A DNA stretch of 64,000 nucleotides, taken from the NCBI GenBank assembly GCA_016859345.1, contig CM029122.1, positions 789,501 to 853,500 on the forward strand, given 5' to 3'. Under the pieces are notes generated by a model that did not search any database, was not told the origin of the DNA, and was given only the letters and a program-made list of their open reading frames with translations. Position numbers and translations under genes: made by a program. The stretch comes from Istiophorus platypterus. Its lineage: Eukaryota; Chordata; Actinopteri; Istiophoriformes; Istiophoridae. Below are positions 13,701-25,255 of this stretch, one piece after another; position 1 is the first letter of the stretch; each line of letters opens with the position of its first letter.

Positions 13701-16700
13701 TCATAATGACTAAGTTCATATCTCATGAGACAAGATGTTTTATAACTATTACCAAAAAAGACTTAATTATTACAAGATCTATTATACCTTAATTATAAAC
13801 TTTTTAATATAATTTTGAGATCTCCAGAACTGCCGGCAGAAATTACATAAAAAGTATGACATCGTTATTTCTTTACTGCGACATTATCTCTATTATCTTA
13901 TTTATCATGATTATAAGATAACAGTAGCTTCTTTATTGTAACATTTAACTCCTTATTATGCATAAAACTATACAATAATTACAAATTTTTAATTTGTTAT
14001 TATTCACGAAATCACTTATATGCAGAGAAGAACATGAACAACAAACAAAAAAATGTGCCGTAAATGTTAAAATCTTGACTGGATGTTTAAGAGAAAACTT
14101 AAACGTTTTCTCTCAAAATGGGAAAAAGAGTCAGATTTTAAACGAGCGCTCCAATCTCTCCTGTAGTGCCACCTTCAGGAGCAGATAGATAATGGGGTCG
14201 TTGTTTGTTCCCTCACCTATGTTCAGCCCATCACTCTTCTTCCTTTGTTTGATCTGACCTACCTGCACTGGTGAGTCTCATCGGACATGAGAGCCCAGAG
14301 CAGACAGACATGATGGAGAGGATGATCACAGTAATCAGTGTGAATCACGACGTGACGGCATGCCACCACAAATCACACACACAGAGAAATAAGCTGCTGA
14401 CTCACAGCCGGGGGGGGGCAGCTCACCTGAACTGGTGTCTGTTTGGGTTAGAGTCAGATCCTGGATGTAGACAAAGCTCCATACAGCTTTACTCTCAGCC
14501 GGTGGATCTGCTCTGGTCAGGTCAGGGCCCTCATCACTCAGACTGTTCTTTCAGACTGAACTTCTGCCAGAGGATTCCACCTGTCTGGATTTTTATGAGA
14601 CGGAACTTTTTCTCATGAAAAGAAAAGGGAAGTTTGTACATATATTTGCGTTGCCTTAAGAAATTTTTTCTTCTTGTGATAAGTTAACTTAGGTTTATTA
14701 CATCCTGGGTCCGTCCACTCGGACTCGTCTCAGCATCATCATTACTATGACTTTGAAGCTGTAGACTTGACTCCCGGGTCTTTTCCCTCTGACTTGTCTC
14801 GCTCCCGTCTTGTCTTGAGTTAAGTCCTAAGGTCTGGATTCAGTCTCGATTCATCTCGCACCCAAACTTTGTGGCCTGAAAAGGATCAAGAACATAAAAG
14901 CCAAGACGCTTTTGACCACATCACAGGGTTTGCTTCAGTTTACTAAACCGCTGAACACAACCCGGCCGACCTGCAGCCACTCAGCTGCTCCTTCACTACT
15001 CTTATAATACATCTGAGAGCAGGAAATCCTGCACTAAAAAGGTCAAACGGTGATAAAACAGTAATATGATGACAGATGATCACTTGAAAGCAGATCTGTC
15101 AAATCAGATTTTTAAAAATGTTTTTTCATTTCATCTGCTCAGTTAGTTCACGAAGCTGTGTTTAAAAAGGAAATGAAACCCTCCAATTAAAACGCAGGAA
15201 ACCAGAGGAGTGTAATTAATGTGTGTGCGTGTGTGTTGATCTGAGGGGGTTTCCAGCCGCAGGCTGCTGTTTGGACTCGTCTGTCAGGATGGATGATCTG
15301 ACTGAGGAAAGACTTTCATTAGATTTTAAAACCACAAAAGAAAAAACCTGTTAAAGCTCCATGAAAACCACCTGCACCATTAATTCGACTTCTGACGGGA
15401 ACAATGGAGGCCAGCAACCCTAAACCTGGTCTAGGAGTCTAGACTAGAAATAAACACCTGGCTGGCGTCCTCTAGAGGCTGCAGGAGTCATTACAGCAAG
15501 AGCAAACGCTGGTGTATTCCCTACATAGTGAACTAAAACTTGTAGATTTTTATATATTATATATTACATTAATTTTAGAAATAAACTCTAACATGTTTGT
15601 ATCCAAACGTTCAAAATAACAGAAACCTTGACCTGTGATGAATGTGCAAAGCCTCGATTCTGGATTTTAGAGTCCAGGCCACAATCCTATGGCGTTTGTG
15701 AGAGTTTTAATTTTTCTCAGGTTTAATGAAACTGTTGAATGTTAAATTGTCTTTTCTGTAAGTTCTCCAAATCTGTTTAAAGTGTTCCCCATAGAAAATA
15801 GAACACAGCTGATGCAGCAATGATATCCGGTCCGACTTAAACCATAGACACTGTGATCTCACGGTCAGGGCCCCAAACCCCCAGACCTACTCGACCCCCT
15901 TTTGGACTCAGTTTTGACTTGATCTCGAGCCCCTTTGGCCTCACAACCCCCTTATCTCCATCAGAAAGAGGATCTCAGACCCTCTGATGATCTGAGAAAC
16001 TTCACCTCGCTCACTTTGTTTATAAAATAAGTGTCCTGAAATCAATTTTATTACAAACAGATTGAACTAAAAAATAAATTGAAATAAACTGTGTTTTTTA
16101 TTCTTAGAGCCTGAGGAAAGGTCATGGGGTCATTAAAAATCTGAAGGTTTCCTCCTCTGGAGATCAGGAGGGAGACTGGAACAGTCTGACCAATAACGGA
16201 TATCGTTTTATATATTTAGTGGAAATCTGTGTCAGTTTGGGCTGAAACACATGACTGTTTTCACCATTCATGAATCTGCTTGTTATTTTCCTTTCCTGTT
16301 TGTTTAGTTTTTGGTTTTTAAAAAGTTATGTTTGCTCAACAGCAGTTGGTGGTTACCTGCTGTTTCTGAGTTCCCTGACTCCTCTCCTCTGTCGGCAGAC
16401 GGTGGGGGCGACCGACTGGGAGACGTTTCAGATCGACGGCAGGATTTTCCTCGCTGTCGCCAACAGTCAGAGGGTCTCGGACGGCGACACGAGCCCTTAC
16501 AGCATCAACTCCACCGTGTACGAGCTCAGCATGCTCACGCAGACCTTCATCCGCTTCCAGGACATCCTCACGCACAGGTGACCGACCTGCTCAGGATGCC
16601 AGGGTCATGCCCTCCTCACCTGTCTTCACTGGGAGAGGGGGTGGACCGCTCCCTCAGCAGGTTTACTGACATAGGTGTTTTTTGTGCATGTGAATATAAA

Positions 16701-17656
16701 TGAATGGCTTGGTCCTTTAGTAAAACAAATCATCAATGGCTCCTGGTTTAAGGAGCAAAACAACATTTATTAAAAGTCATAATGTAAAGTGGCTTCTACT
16801 GGTGTTAGATCATTTACTCTGGGACACTTTAACTGTTTAAACAGATTTTAGTTCACAAGGATCACTATGTGACAGATTTATAAACAGATTTATTTGATAA
16901 AACACAACATAAATGAGTCAAAGAGATAATTGACCACAGATTTACTGAGAAATAATGTTGATTATTGACCGATTATTGATACTGCAGAAAGGAAGGGAAG
17001 GACCAGAGGTGCTATGATATGAAGTTTATACATTCGGAACAATGTTACAATATTATGTCAGTGACTGAGATAAAAACAGAGATGTGGTCTCTCACCCATT
17101 GAGATTCACTGGTGCATTAAAAAAATATCATCAATGTTTCATCAGATCTATCACTGAACAGAGTCTCGACGATAGTTCACGCAGCATCACTGAACCCTGC
17201 AGCTCCTGGTTTAGTTAGACCTGGTCTAGGCTGCACCTGGTCCAAATGAAAAACAACCCCACGCAGCTTAACATGTTGTTGTTGTTTCTGTTGTTGTTGT
17301 TGTCGTCATGTTAAGCGCGGTGGACTGGGAGTTCTTCGCCATTGGAGACGAGAAGTTCTTGGTGGTGGCCAACTCTTACGACGGCAGCTCCTACTCTCTG
17401 AACAGTGTCGTCTACAGGTCGGTGCTTCCCGTCGCAGGCTGCCGTCTCTGGAGACCTCCGGTCTGTTTCAGGTTCTCATCCCTCTACATTTGGTGTTTTC
17501 AGGTGGCAGGGGTACGAGGGCTTTGTTCCGGTCCACAGTCTGCCAACGTTCGGCTGCAGAGACTGGGAACACTTCAGCACTGATGAAGGCTCCTTCCTCA
17601 TCTACTCCAGCGCCACCTCCAGGCTCAGCAAAGTCTTCAAACTCAAGACCTACTGA
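573..17656 (+). CDS. tspear: tspear: thrombospondin-type laminin G domain and EAR repeat protein (complete, 15 coding exons)
   Basis: This encodes a secreted protein with an N-terminal TSPN/laminin G-like domain and C-terminal EAR repeats (epilepsy-associated/EPTP repeats, predicted beta-propeller). In mammals TSPEAR is linked to tooth and hair development (ectodermal dysplasia), and a hearing role has been proposed. Exons read as 573-654, 3372-3436, 3534-3695, 3780-4012, 4319-4409, 4528-4681, 6984-7115, 7723-7840, 7921-8035, 10093-10273, 11749-11807, 12966-13142, 16399-16577, 17316-17417 and 17503-17656 (TGA 17654-17656). They sum to 2004 nt, so 667 residues, essentially the length of the mammalian protein (about 670). 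Every junction is GT-AG and every phase matches. The start ATG at 573 is followed by a hydrophobic signal sequence. The repeated EAR signature, Asp-Trp-Glu then a Phe-Leu-hydrophobic-Val-Ala-Asn block, recurs through exons 9-15. No break was seen, so the gene looks functional. Confidence 0.96.
838..970 (+). repeat. Interspersed repeat, copy 1 (AAGACTGGAAGCAGGGGGAAA family)
   Basis: The stretch contains CACAAAGACTGGAAGCAGGG flanked by GTTAGCCTAGCTTAGC-like words. The same family appears in reverse orientation at about 38300-38440 in this window, inside the rootletin-like gene. I recognise this word as a frequent intronic repeat in percomorph fish, but I cannot name the family or its exact ends. 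Confidence 0.6.
2560..3135 (+). mobile_element. Decayed non-LTR retrotransposon (LINE) 3' fragment
   Basis: The + strand reads through a broken reverse-transcriptase C-terminal region. EFKYLGALF is followed after a stop by EGKTEQDIERQIGASSAVKE, then a LTYGPEL-like segment and V-A-G-L-S-L-x-D-R-V. This is the order seen in a common class of fish LINEs. Several stops and frame changes show it is dead. The 3' end, at about 3120-3135, is the short ATGGATGGATGG tail typical of that class. The left end is uncertain, and related sequence may reach back to about 2330. Confidence 0.75.
3372..4681 (+). CDS. tspear: tspear exons 2-6: TSPN / laminin G-like domain
   Basis: Exons 3372-3436, 3534-3695, 3780-4012, 4319-4409 and 4528-4681 encode roughly residues 28-262. 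Recognisable laminin G/TSPN features include an RNEYIFSM strand, a run like LLLGLRLSENRLHF, the R/DNRWHTVVLA block and a TVDCGLPVEL motif. A basic turn (RRRWRGRF) and LVLLPGSDATPRLCP follow. This domain type in thrombospondins and related proteins mediates extracellular binding. The introns between these exons are short (about 85-310 bp), unlike those around the EAR exons. Confidence 0.92.
5356..5398 (+). repeat. (GT)n microsatellite in tspear intron 6
   Basis: This is an uninterrupted TG/GT dinucleotide run. Shorter GT clusters follow at about 5540 and 5760. Apart from this and the Tc1 remnant, I see nothing in 4682-6140. Confidence 0.95.
6150..6845 (-). mobile_element. Decayed Tc1/mariner-like transposon
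   Basis: Read on the - strand, this resembles the transposase gene of a common vertebrate Tc1-like element. The + strand shows the reverse complement of known Tc1 words, for example the segment around GTTTGGGCCCCCTGCGTGGT (6160), a region near 6560-6640 and GGTCTTCCAGACCTCAACTT (6783). The - strand fragment at 6629-6850 retains KLRSGRPRKPSERT, the helix-turn-helix/GRPR part of Tc1 transposases. The copy has large internal deletions and no intact ORF. The second inverted terminal repeat was not clear. Confidence 0.75.
6984..17656 (+). CDS. tspear: tspear exons 7-15: linker and EAR repeat array
   Basis: Exons 7-8 (6984-7115, 7723-7840) encode the linker, with a FNARRKSLFVCDG segment and KERLDYVEDYQDL. 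Exons 9-15 carry successive EAR repeats (about residues 346-667). Each repeat has an aromatic DWE(F/A/T)F core, then FLVVAN or FLAVAN, then a Ser-x-(I/V)-(I/V)-Y-x-W strand. Visible repeat cores occur at about 8010, 10205, 13010, 16420, 17325 and 17560. The final exon ends with ATSRLSKVFKLKTY and the stop. Six or seven repeats fit the family's seven-bladed arrangement, although the blades cannot be counted exactly without a structure-based alignment. Confidence 0.93.
8036..10092. other. tspear intron 9
   Basis: Apart from one copy of an interspersed repeat (8750-8890, listed separately), no exon, RNA gene or clear mobile element was recognised. The sequence is ordinary AT-rich intron. Confidence 0.5.
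8750..8890 (+). repeat. Interspersed repeat copy (partner at about 50150-50260)
   Basis: ATCAGATCAATATCTGGAGC and TTCTGGATCAGGAGCTCCAG occur here in the same order and spacing as diverged versions at 50152-50215 in ccdc141 intron 3. The identity looks like about 80 percent over at least 65 bases. Both copies are followed by TTGTTGAGCTG/TTGTTCCAGCTG and later a GTTGGAGCTG-like word. The family is not named. Confidence 0.6.
10274..11748. other. tspear intron 10
   Basis: This contains a (GAAA)n tract (about 10626-10650) and an (AC)n tract (about 10695-10733). No coding exon is supported. The ORFs at 10789 and 11567 have no family resemblance; the latter overlaps the start of exon 11 in another frame. 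Confidence 0.5.
11878..12660 (+). repeat. 14-bp minisatellite in tspear intron 11
   Basis: This is a tandem array of variants of CTGTCTGTCCTAAC (14 bp). Alternating versions end in TTATC, CTATC or TCATC. About 50 or more units are visible, decaying to the right into pyrimidine-rich sequence up to the exon 12 acceptor at 12965. It is non-coding: it lies between exon 11 (ends 11807) and exon 12 (starts 12966). Confidence 0.93.
13143..16398. other. tspear intron 12
   Basis: This is mostly AT-rich sequence. An apparent ORF that runs on from exon 12 to 13346 simply reads through the donor GTCAGT at 13143. No exon or named repeat was found. Confidence 0.55.
16578..17315. other. tspear intron 13 with an atypical acceptor
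   Basis: Nothing is recognised in the body of this intron. The acceptor that joins exon 14 in phase is TCATGTTAAG at 17306-17315, preceded by a TTG/TTGT repeat and not by a pyrimidine tract. The encoded Ser-Ala-Val-Asp-Trp-Glu join is exactly what the EAR repeat requires, so the site is supported by reading frame and not by its strength. Confidence 0.6.
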
Positions 17657-20600
17657 GCTAAACCCACCACGCCTCTGACCCTGGGACGACCTTCGACTTC
17701 CAGACCCGCTGAGAAGCTCATTTCAGACTTTTAAAACCTCAAAACCAGCTGCAGGACTCGACCATCATCATCACCTCTTGGCTCTGCAAAGCCTTTGAAC
17801 TGCGACACCGGCTCTGGCGCGTCAGGTACAACACATCACCGATGTTCTCTTCAACACTAAGCAACGAGTTGACTCCTGCCGAGACACCGTTCGAGCTACT
17901 TATCCTTCAGGTCTCTACAACTTTAAAAAATAATGAGTAATTAACTTGATTTAATAATAAAGCACTTTTCTTAAACAGAATTTAGAAGGAAATCAAGTCT
18001 GGTTAAGCTCTGCTGGTGGAGACAGTGCCCTCCAGTGAGCAAAGAAAAACATGTTAATGAGAAAAAAATGATGGATGTTACTGGGACGTGGTGGTGTCGT
18101 AAACCGTCGTCGACAACTGCACAAAACTTCAGCACAAAATCCAGCGTGGTGCTACTCTCTCATTCACACCCACTGAAACCTTCGCAAGTTTGGTTTACAA
18201 CAAGTGAAGTTTTGGATTTGATGTTGTTTCGTTCAGTGAAATGTGAAGCTCACATCTTATTCAAGCTCTTCAAAGTGACCTCTCACTAAAACTAGATAGA
18301 TCCCGTAAACAAGGATAACAACAGAATTAAAAACCAATTCAAAACTGCAACTGCAGAAGTACAGACCTTCAGAGATGGATGTTGAATAAGATTATACTAT
18401 ACATACAGATATATACAAGTATATATTTGCATCAAAAACAGCATAAGTCATAAATAAGTCAGAAGAACAACTTCACCAGATTCCTCTGTAGTTTGATTCA
18501 TGGTTCTAGATGACATTTTAACTCTGGTGAACAGACAGGATCTGGCTAAAAATTCTACTGGGCGGAGCAGCAGAACTGAAGGAGAAGTAAATTAAAGTCA
18601 AAAATAGTAGTCACCTTCATCTCAGCAAAATGTTTCAAAGATTATTTGATGTTTCATTGACTAAACGATTATTTTTAAAAAATAATGTTTGTTGCAGCCT
18701 GATCTGTCTCCATTAAAGCAGCTGAATCAACACTGACCAGCTCCTGTCTGCAGTGTAGCAGTGGATGTACAGACAACTGTCACTGGATCACTGTGACACT
18801 GAGGGAAACTTAAAAACAGCAGGATTCTGAATGGAGTTCTGCAGCCTCTTTTTTCTCTGGTTTCTAAGTGGATTTCTGGGGCTTTACTCTGGAGGGACAT
18901 CAGAGATAATGACTTCTTCGGGAAGTGGAAGTGATACTGAATCATATCAATACATGTTACAACTCTGTGGAGGAGGAGCATTGTTGACTCCCTCCTCATC
19001 ACCTTCAGGGCTCTAAAACCTCAAAGACTAATCAAACTAACCTTGATGCGTGACGACACTGTGGACAAAAAAATGAGAACCGTTGGAAATGTTAGATTAT
19101 CACACAGGATCACAACACCCACTAAAAGGTCAAGCACTAAATCTTACTCTTTTCAGACACTGAACACCAGGGTGGGTGGAGCAGGTTTTACTTTCAGCCC
19201 TGCAGTGAAACAATGCACTGACCCCTTTCATCGGTTAAAGGTCACTGGGGAGGCAGAACAACTGTGAATGTCACACAACAGAAACACCCTGAAAAAAACA
19301 AAGTACTGAGACATTCTGGTTTATGATGAAATATATTCTGCTTTAACTCCTCTTGATTCTTGATGACATGAGTTTCATCTGTGTGCTTCTCACCGGTTTT
19401 GTCTCATCACATATGCAAACTGAAGGGTCAAAAAAGCCTCAGTTCATTATCAAAGTGCCAGCTTCATAAAACCTTACACTCAGTCATTTGTTTAAAATCT
19501 TTGTTAGATTCACTGGCTACTTTTGTCATCATTTTAAATGTTTACATTTTAAAAAATTTATTTTTAGATTATTTTGCAGCTTTACTGTTGATGACATTTT
19601 CAGGCTGATGTCTGCAGACTAAAGGTAAAGCTCCGTTTCTCCATACAGTTGCAGCACTGTTGTGTTTGTTGGACGGTTTGTCTGCAGACATTTCTCATTG
19701 ATGACCTTCATAGTTGAGTATTTTTACCCTTAGTATTTTAATCCAAACATATCTTTAGCAGTCCTGCTGATGCAGAGGAACTTATGGAAAAGCTGAAAAT
19801 GTAAAAAAAGCCGATGTGGATCAGACTTCCAGCAAACCCTCATCACCCTGTCTCTGGCTCCTGGTCCAACCCCCCTCAGACCACTACCGGTAGCCCCCGC
19901 CAGCCTTGTTGTCTCGGAGACGCTCCGCCTCGGTCCTCTGGTCTAAACCATCTGGTCCCAGTCAGACGTGGTTCATGTCTTTACACCTGAGAACCAGCTG
20001 TTCTCTGATGAGTCCCAGAGCATGAGCTGTTGTTACCAGATAATCAATGTTCTTCACTGGTTGTGACTGTCAGAACTTTCTGGATACTTAGTGTAAATAT
20101 GAGAAAGTCTTTAGTCTATTTAAAATGTCAGAACTAAATTTTTTTGCAGTAATTTAACATTTTGCACTTGAACTGCTCATCTCATCTGTTATTGTATTTT
20201 CCTGTAACTTAACCGAGGACAAGAATTCCAGTGTCTTTGTCCACTTGTTCCTGAGCAAATGGAAAATAATGTCTTGACTATTATCGTGAAGCTGTTGATG
20301 ACTGATGACAATAAAAGGTTTCATGTGAATTCATGTGTAATATTCTGTTTCTGCTGATGAAAACTTTGTTAAACACACAAAGACCATCGAAGTGTGAATT
20401 TGAAGAAATGATCAGCCATATTTCAGAGTAACTAAGCAACACAAGATATTTCATATGTTCCACAGTCAAACTTTATAATCACAATACACATTATAGTATA
20501 TTTGCTGCAGTAATGATAAAAGGCATCGAGTAGATCATCTTCAGCTTTAACAAAAATTTTCAAAGAATAACGTTTTCGACAACTGTTGGAAAATTAAAAC

Positions 20601-21780
20601 CTGATCCGTGTTCCGCTGTGGGACAAGGTCACAGGACAGATTAGGATCAGTGATTCTTTCAGTCATGTTGTCATGGTAATCTACGGCAGCCAGGCAGGTT
20701 GCTGCTTCATTTCGGTTCGTGTCACTCGTCTGACATAATTAATGTTTAGTCAGGATAACACATGGAGACAGTGGCTTCAGTGTTCACTAATCTATAACTT
20801 TTATTACTTTTGAACGTTTATTAGTTGTCATCTGTTGTTTCATGTGGGACTTTCCACCTCAACATCCTGATAACTACTGTGTTTACATCACAGACTGACC
20901 TGCATGCGCATTTTAACCAGCTCCATCACCGGTTCATAGGACTCACAGATGTAAAGACAAACAAACGACAGAGGGTTTTTTAAAGAGTTAAGGTATAAAT
21001 AATGAACTCACATTACATGACAGAGAGAAATAAACAATGTTGGCAGCACGCAAATGAGGAAAACTGTCGATTGTCTCATTTCTTCCTGATTTCAGATCAG
21101 ATTCCAACTTGAACATGTGCTTCTGTGAAGTGCTTGGTTCAGAAGAGCATGAAAAGAGGAACTGCTGGAAGGAACAGGAGGAAAAAATAACGTTTTCTGA
21201 ACATTAAAATTTAGAAATCCGATCCAGTCGACCCCAAAAGAAAAGCATGAACCTTTCCCGGAGCTCTTTACAGCACAGGTAACTATGGCAATGGTTAAAC
21301 TGAACACAAACACACTTTATTGTGTGGGACTGTAAAAATAACACACACTCCCATTGCTTTTATATTTTTATTATATTTTGTCACTGTTGATGATCATTCT
21401 TTATAGATTATTTATCTGTATTTAATTTAGAAAATTGAAGGAAGGATTTGATTATTGGGCTTGCTTTTTTTTTAGGTTTTTTTACTTGCCACATTCTGAT
21501 TTGAAAAAACTTGTCTAATACACTGTTTATGTTTGAAAAACACACAAATAATCTTAATTATCTAAAATTATTCAGTATTTCTTTAATCTTTTTTCACCTA
21601 ACATTCATTTTAAAATGTTATTCTATTTATTTGATTTTTCCATCGTGTTTAATGTGATTATTAAAGTTAGCATAATTATTTTTAATTGAATGAGTTTTGT
21701 TTATTATTTAGTTTAAGTTGTTTATTTGTTGTTTTATTCATGTTTAAAGCCGTTTAACGTTAACGTTAATGTGAACACTT
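17657..21780. other. Intergenic region and tspear 3' UTR
   Basis: The 3' UTR occupies at least 17657 to about 17980, and possibly extends to about 20330 if the distal AATAAA is used. No ORF here resembles a known protein. From about 21340 to 21740 the DNA is very AT-rich, just before the GC-rich promoter region of the next gene. Confidence 0.5.
17956..17961 (+). terminator. Candidate poly(A) signal of tspear
   Basis: AATAAA lies 300 bases after the tspear stop codon in AT-rich sequence. A second AATAAA at 20310-20315, followed by T/G-rich sequence, could be a distal site that gives a longer 3' UTR. RNA 3'-end data would decide between them. Confidence 0.55.
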
Positions 21781-22200
21781 CCTGCCGACAGGAGCCGCTG
21801 TGTCAATTCGACTCGGTAGATTCAGGCGTTTTCCGACGTGATAGTATGTCCGGGTCAAAGGTGAGGGGCCCGGTTTGAAACTGTGGACGGTCCCGGTGCC
21901 GCTTCGGGTCTGAACGGACCGAACCGGCGCGTTTTCAGACGTGGTGCCAGTGACCGTGACGTTAAACTCGTCCTACAGCTTCCGGTAAAAACTTCATTCA
22001 TACTGTTTTCCCTCTGCTACCATGCTAACAGGCTAGCCGGTGGTTCCAGATAAACCGACCGTTACCGTTTATTAAAACCGGACGCGAACAACGGCCGCGT
22101 AGAGCCGGTTCTGGCCGGGTTCTGAGCCCGTTTGTTCCAGACTGGATCTTGTGCTGTCGCTGCAGTTTAACGGCAGGATTAATGATCCCTCACCGACAGG
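21780..22200 (+). promoter_or_regulatory. CpG-rich promoter / 5' UTR exon region of the rootletin-like gene
   Basis: CG dinucleotides become dense here, in contrast to the AT-rich flanks. A CRE-like half site, TGACGT, lies at about 21957. CTTCCGGTAAAA at about 21979 would make a reasonable donor for a non-coding first exon ending near 21984. The coding exon begins nearly 1 kb later at 22955, so a 5' UTR intron is likely but not proven. Confidence 0.5.
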
Positions 22201-22954
22201 TATACTTGATCACCTGGTCACCTGTACAGCAGCCAGTCTTTATTAACAGTTTTCAGTAGGTTTGCACCTGTAATGTTCATTTGTCAGGAACAGCAATGAT
22301 GTTCCTGTGTCAGTGTGACCCGGTGCATGTTGAATTATCCAAAAGTTGTCAGAAACCAAAAAATCCTACTAAACATCGTTAAATCCATTACTAACAATTT
22401 TCTGCTCTTTACCTCTCACTTCTGACCCTTTTGGGCTCCACTTTGACTGCCGGGTCAATTTGACCTGCAAAATGACAGGAAGGTTAAAGCCTTAATGACC
22501 TTACGAAAGGTTAGTGTTAAATGTAAATAAACATGAATTCAAAGTCTTTGATGTTGTTTCTTCCTTCTAATTCTCACAGTCACAAAGTTTTGCTGAATGT
22601 TTTTTTTTAAATCACAACTTTACCAAATAAAAGCTAAGAACATGATGATGTCACCTGGACTATGGGATTTTCTGATGTGTTATTAACCCATTGATCGAAG
22701 GATAAATAGAGAAAATAATCTTCACTGTGATGATTAATGAAAATATTTTATTATTTCTTGATGGTGGTGTGATCTTTAGTAAACGTTAGTCTAATACACC
22801 ATGTCACTTTAAAGTGTATCTAACCTGTTTTTGAACTGTTCGTGTGTATGTGTATATGTGTGTGTGCTCATTCTGAAGTTCTTAAGTCTAAGAGTTGATT
22901 TTAAAAATCGATTATTCTCGTTGTTCCATCACTCAAAGTCGTCCACCTGTCAAC

Positions 22955-23147
22955 ATGGAGCCAGAGCTGCTGATTGGCTGGCACCAGGAGAAGGCGGAGC
23001 TTAAACAGGAGGTGTGCCGTCTGCAGGAGGAGCTGGCTGAGAGTCGAGCGGAAAGAGAGGAGCTGGAGTCGAGGACCAGAGCTCTGAATGACAGGGTGAG
23101 GAGGGGGTGGAGGAGATCATGTGATCATCAGGGTGTACCAAAATATT

Positions 23148-23208
<61 letters not shown>

Positions 23209-23985
23209 GCTGTTCCAGTCAGTGTGCCCCTCGCTCGCCCTCTCTCTGAGTGTGGAGGGGGAGGAGAGGGAGTGGAAGAGGAGGGTGAGGGAGGGGAGGG
23301 AGAGGGAAGCCAGACAGGCTCTGCTCATCCACCGCCTGCAAAACAAGGTGAGACCCCAGACTGTTTTGTATTGATCAGCTGATTGATTGATAGATCTGCT
23401 GATCAATTCAGCTCGATGAGACTGGAAGCAACAGAAAGCTGACCCTGAGTTCGATCTTGTATTTACCTCAGTGTTATATATGCAAATAAAAGTGCTGAAA
23501 TGAAAATGCGGTCCAGCGTCTCAGAGAACTTCCAGATATTCCACTGGCTCCTGGAGACTCTAATGTGTGTGCTCTGGCTTTGGCTTTGGCTCTGGCTCTG
23601 GCTCTGGTTCTGTTTCTGTGTTCTGATTGACATCCAAGGATTGCAGTATCACCCACGTGTTGTAGTACTGAGTGTACTGTTACTGCAGGTGGTGGAGTAC
23701 AGAGACCGATGTCAGTGTCTGGAGCTACAGCTGCAGGATGAACGCACACAGCTGCTCAACACTGAGGTTAGACTCCATTTCTACTGCACTAACACTACAG
23801 CACTACTACAGTACTACTGAAGTACCACGCTACTACAGTACCACACTGTGCAGTAGTCAGAATGTGTTTGTACTGTATTATTCTGTTTTGTGTCTGTTGT
23901 GTAGTGGAGGATCAGAGATGAACACAGTGACTCTCTGGAGAGCGCCCTCATCAGGCTGGAGGAGGAACAGCAGAGGTGTGTGTGT

Positions 23986-24018
<33 letters not shown>

Positions 24019-24417
24019 TCATTTGTGTGTGTGTGCGTGCGTGCGTGCGTGCGTGCGTGTGTGTGTGTCAGTCTCGTTTGTGCGTGCATGTCTGTCGGTG
24101 TGTTGGTGACAGTCTCACCTGTGTGTGTCTCCAGGTCAGTTGGCCTGGTTGAGACCAACACTCTCCTGCGGGAGCAGCTCAGCCAATCAGAGCAGGGCAA
24201 CCAGACACTGAGGGAGGACCTTCAGAAGCTGACAACTGATTGGACAAGAGCGGTGGAGGAGGCGGAGCAGAGAGAGTCTGATTGGCTGAGAGAGAGGAAG
24301 GTCTGCAGGTTTTCACCCCTCTTGGAGTTTGATGAAATTTTTATCTATATGTTATTTATATTGCTATATATCTGTATATATATATTTATATATCTCTATC
24401 TCTATATCTAATCCATA

Positions 24418-24463
<46 letters not shown>

Positions 24464-24580
24464 TATATATATATATAGATATATAGATATAGAGAGAGAG
24501 AGAGAGAGAGAGAGACTGGCGTTTAACTTTAGTACTGACTAGTTTTTTGATTTTCAGACAAAATCTGAATGTTCTTCCTG

Positions 24581-24618
<38 letters not shown>

Positions 24619-25255
24619 TAGTGTCGGTCAGGTCATGTGGGTCAACAGCAGGCCCGGTTGCTGTCTGTCTGGAGATCTGTGGTTGCTCTGAGACGACACT
24701 GTCACACGGTTAAAACTGCCGCTGACAGGTACGTAAAGGGTCAGTTCACTCAAAGCGAATATTTCTGCTCAGACGGTTTTCGGACCGACACCTACTCCTG
24801 ACTCAGGTCAAAACGTCCCAGTGGAGACTCCTGTGATAAGTTGACCAACCTGTGATAAGTTGACCAACCTGTGATAAATTGACCAACCCATCTCATGTCT
24901 GCAGGGATCTGTGGCAGTTGAGGGCAGAGTTTTCCCGTCTCTCCTCCTCCCTCCTCTCCAGCTGCGACTCCGTCTTCTCCTCACTCCAGCTCAGCGCTCC
25001 TCAACCCTCCTCATCCTATGTGTCTCCCCATATGCTCCCCTCTGACCTGCCTCCTCCTCCTCCTTCTCCTCTTCCTCCTCTCTCCTCTACTCTTGTCTTC
25101 CCTCCTCTGGACTCCCTGGCCTGTGAGCCTCCTCTTGTCTCCTCCTCCACCCTTGGAACCTTCTCCTTGGAAGAGCTGGAGCACAAAGACAAGGAGGAGA
25201 TGAGGGAGGAGAAGGAGCTCCTCCATGAGACTGTGGTTTCCCGGCTGAAGGAGCG
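22955..25255 (+). CDS. Exons 1-7: N-terminal rootletin domain
   Basis: Residues 1-350 follow the rootletin domain pattern. A start coiled coil is followed by QALLIHRLQNKVVEYRDRCQ, then SALIRLEEEQQR, ETNTLLREQLSQ, a LTTDWTRAVEEAEQRESDW block and RLLSVWRSVVALRRH, ending in an AADRDLWQLRAEFSRL segment. This region in the family anchors the rootlet or linker at centrioles. Exon 7 (24905-25255) has an unusual low-complexity insert of about 60 residues rich in Pro and Ser (PPPPPSPLPPLSS) before the coil resumes with FSLEELEHKDKEE. Its introns are crowded with (CT)n, (GT)n and (TA)n tracts. Confidence 0.88.

Noticed and set aside
16311..16703. 130-codon ORF overlapping tspear exon 13 in another frame
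   Set aside because: Frame-shifted shadow of the EAR exon; the true frame carries TDWETFQIDGRIFLAVAN.
22895..22954. In-frame upstream extension of rootletin-like exon 1 (MILKIDYSRC...)
   Set aside because: The ATG at 22955 has better context and starts a charged helix typical of the family; the upstream part reads like 5' UTR.
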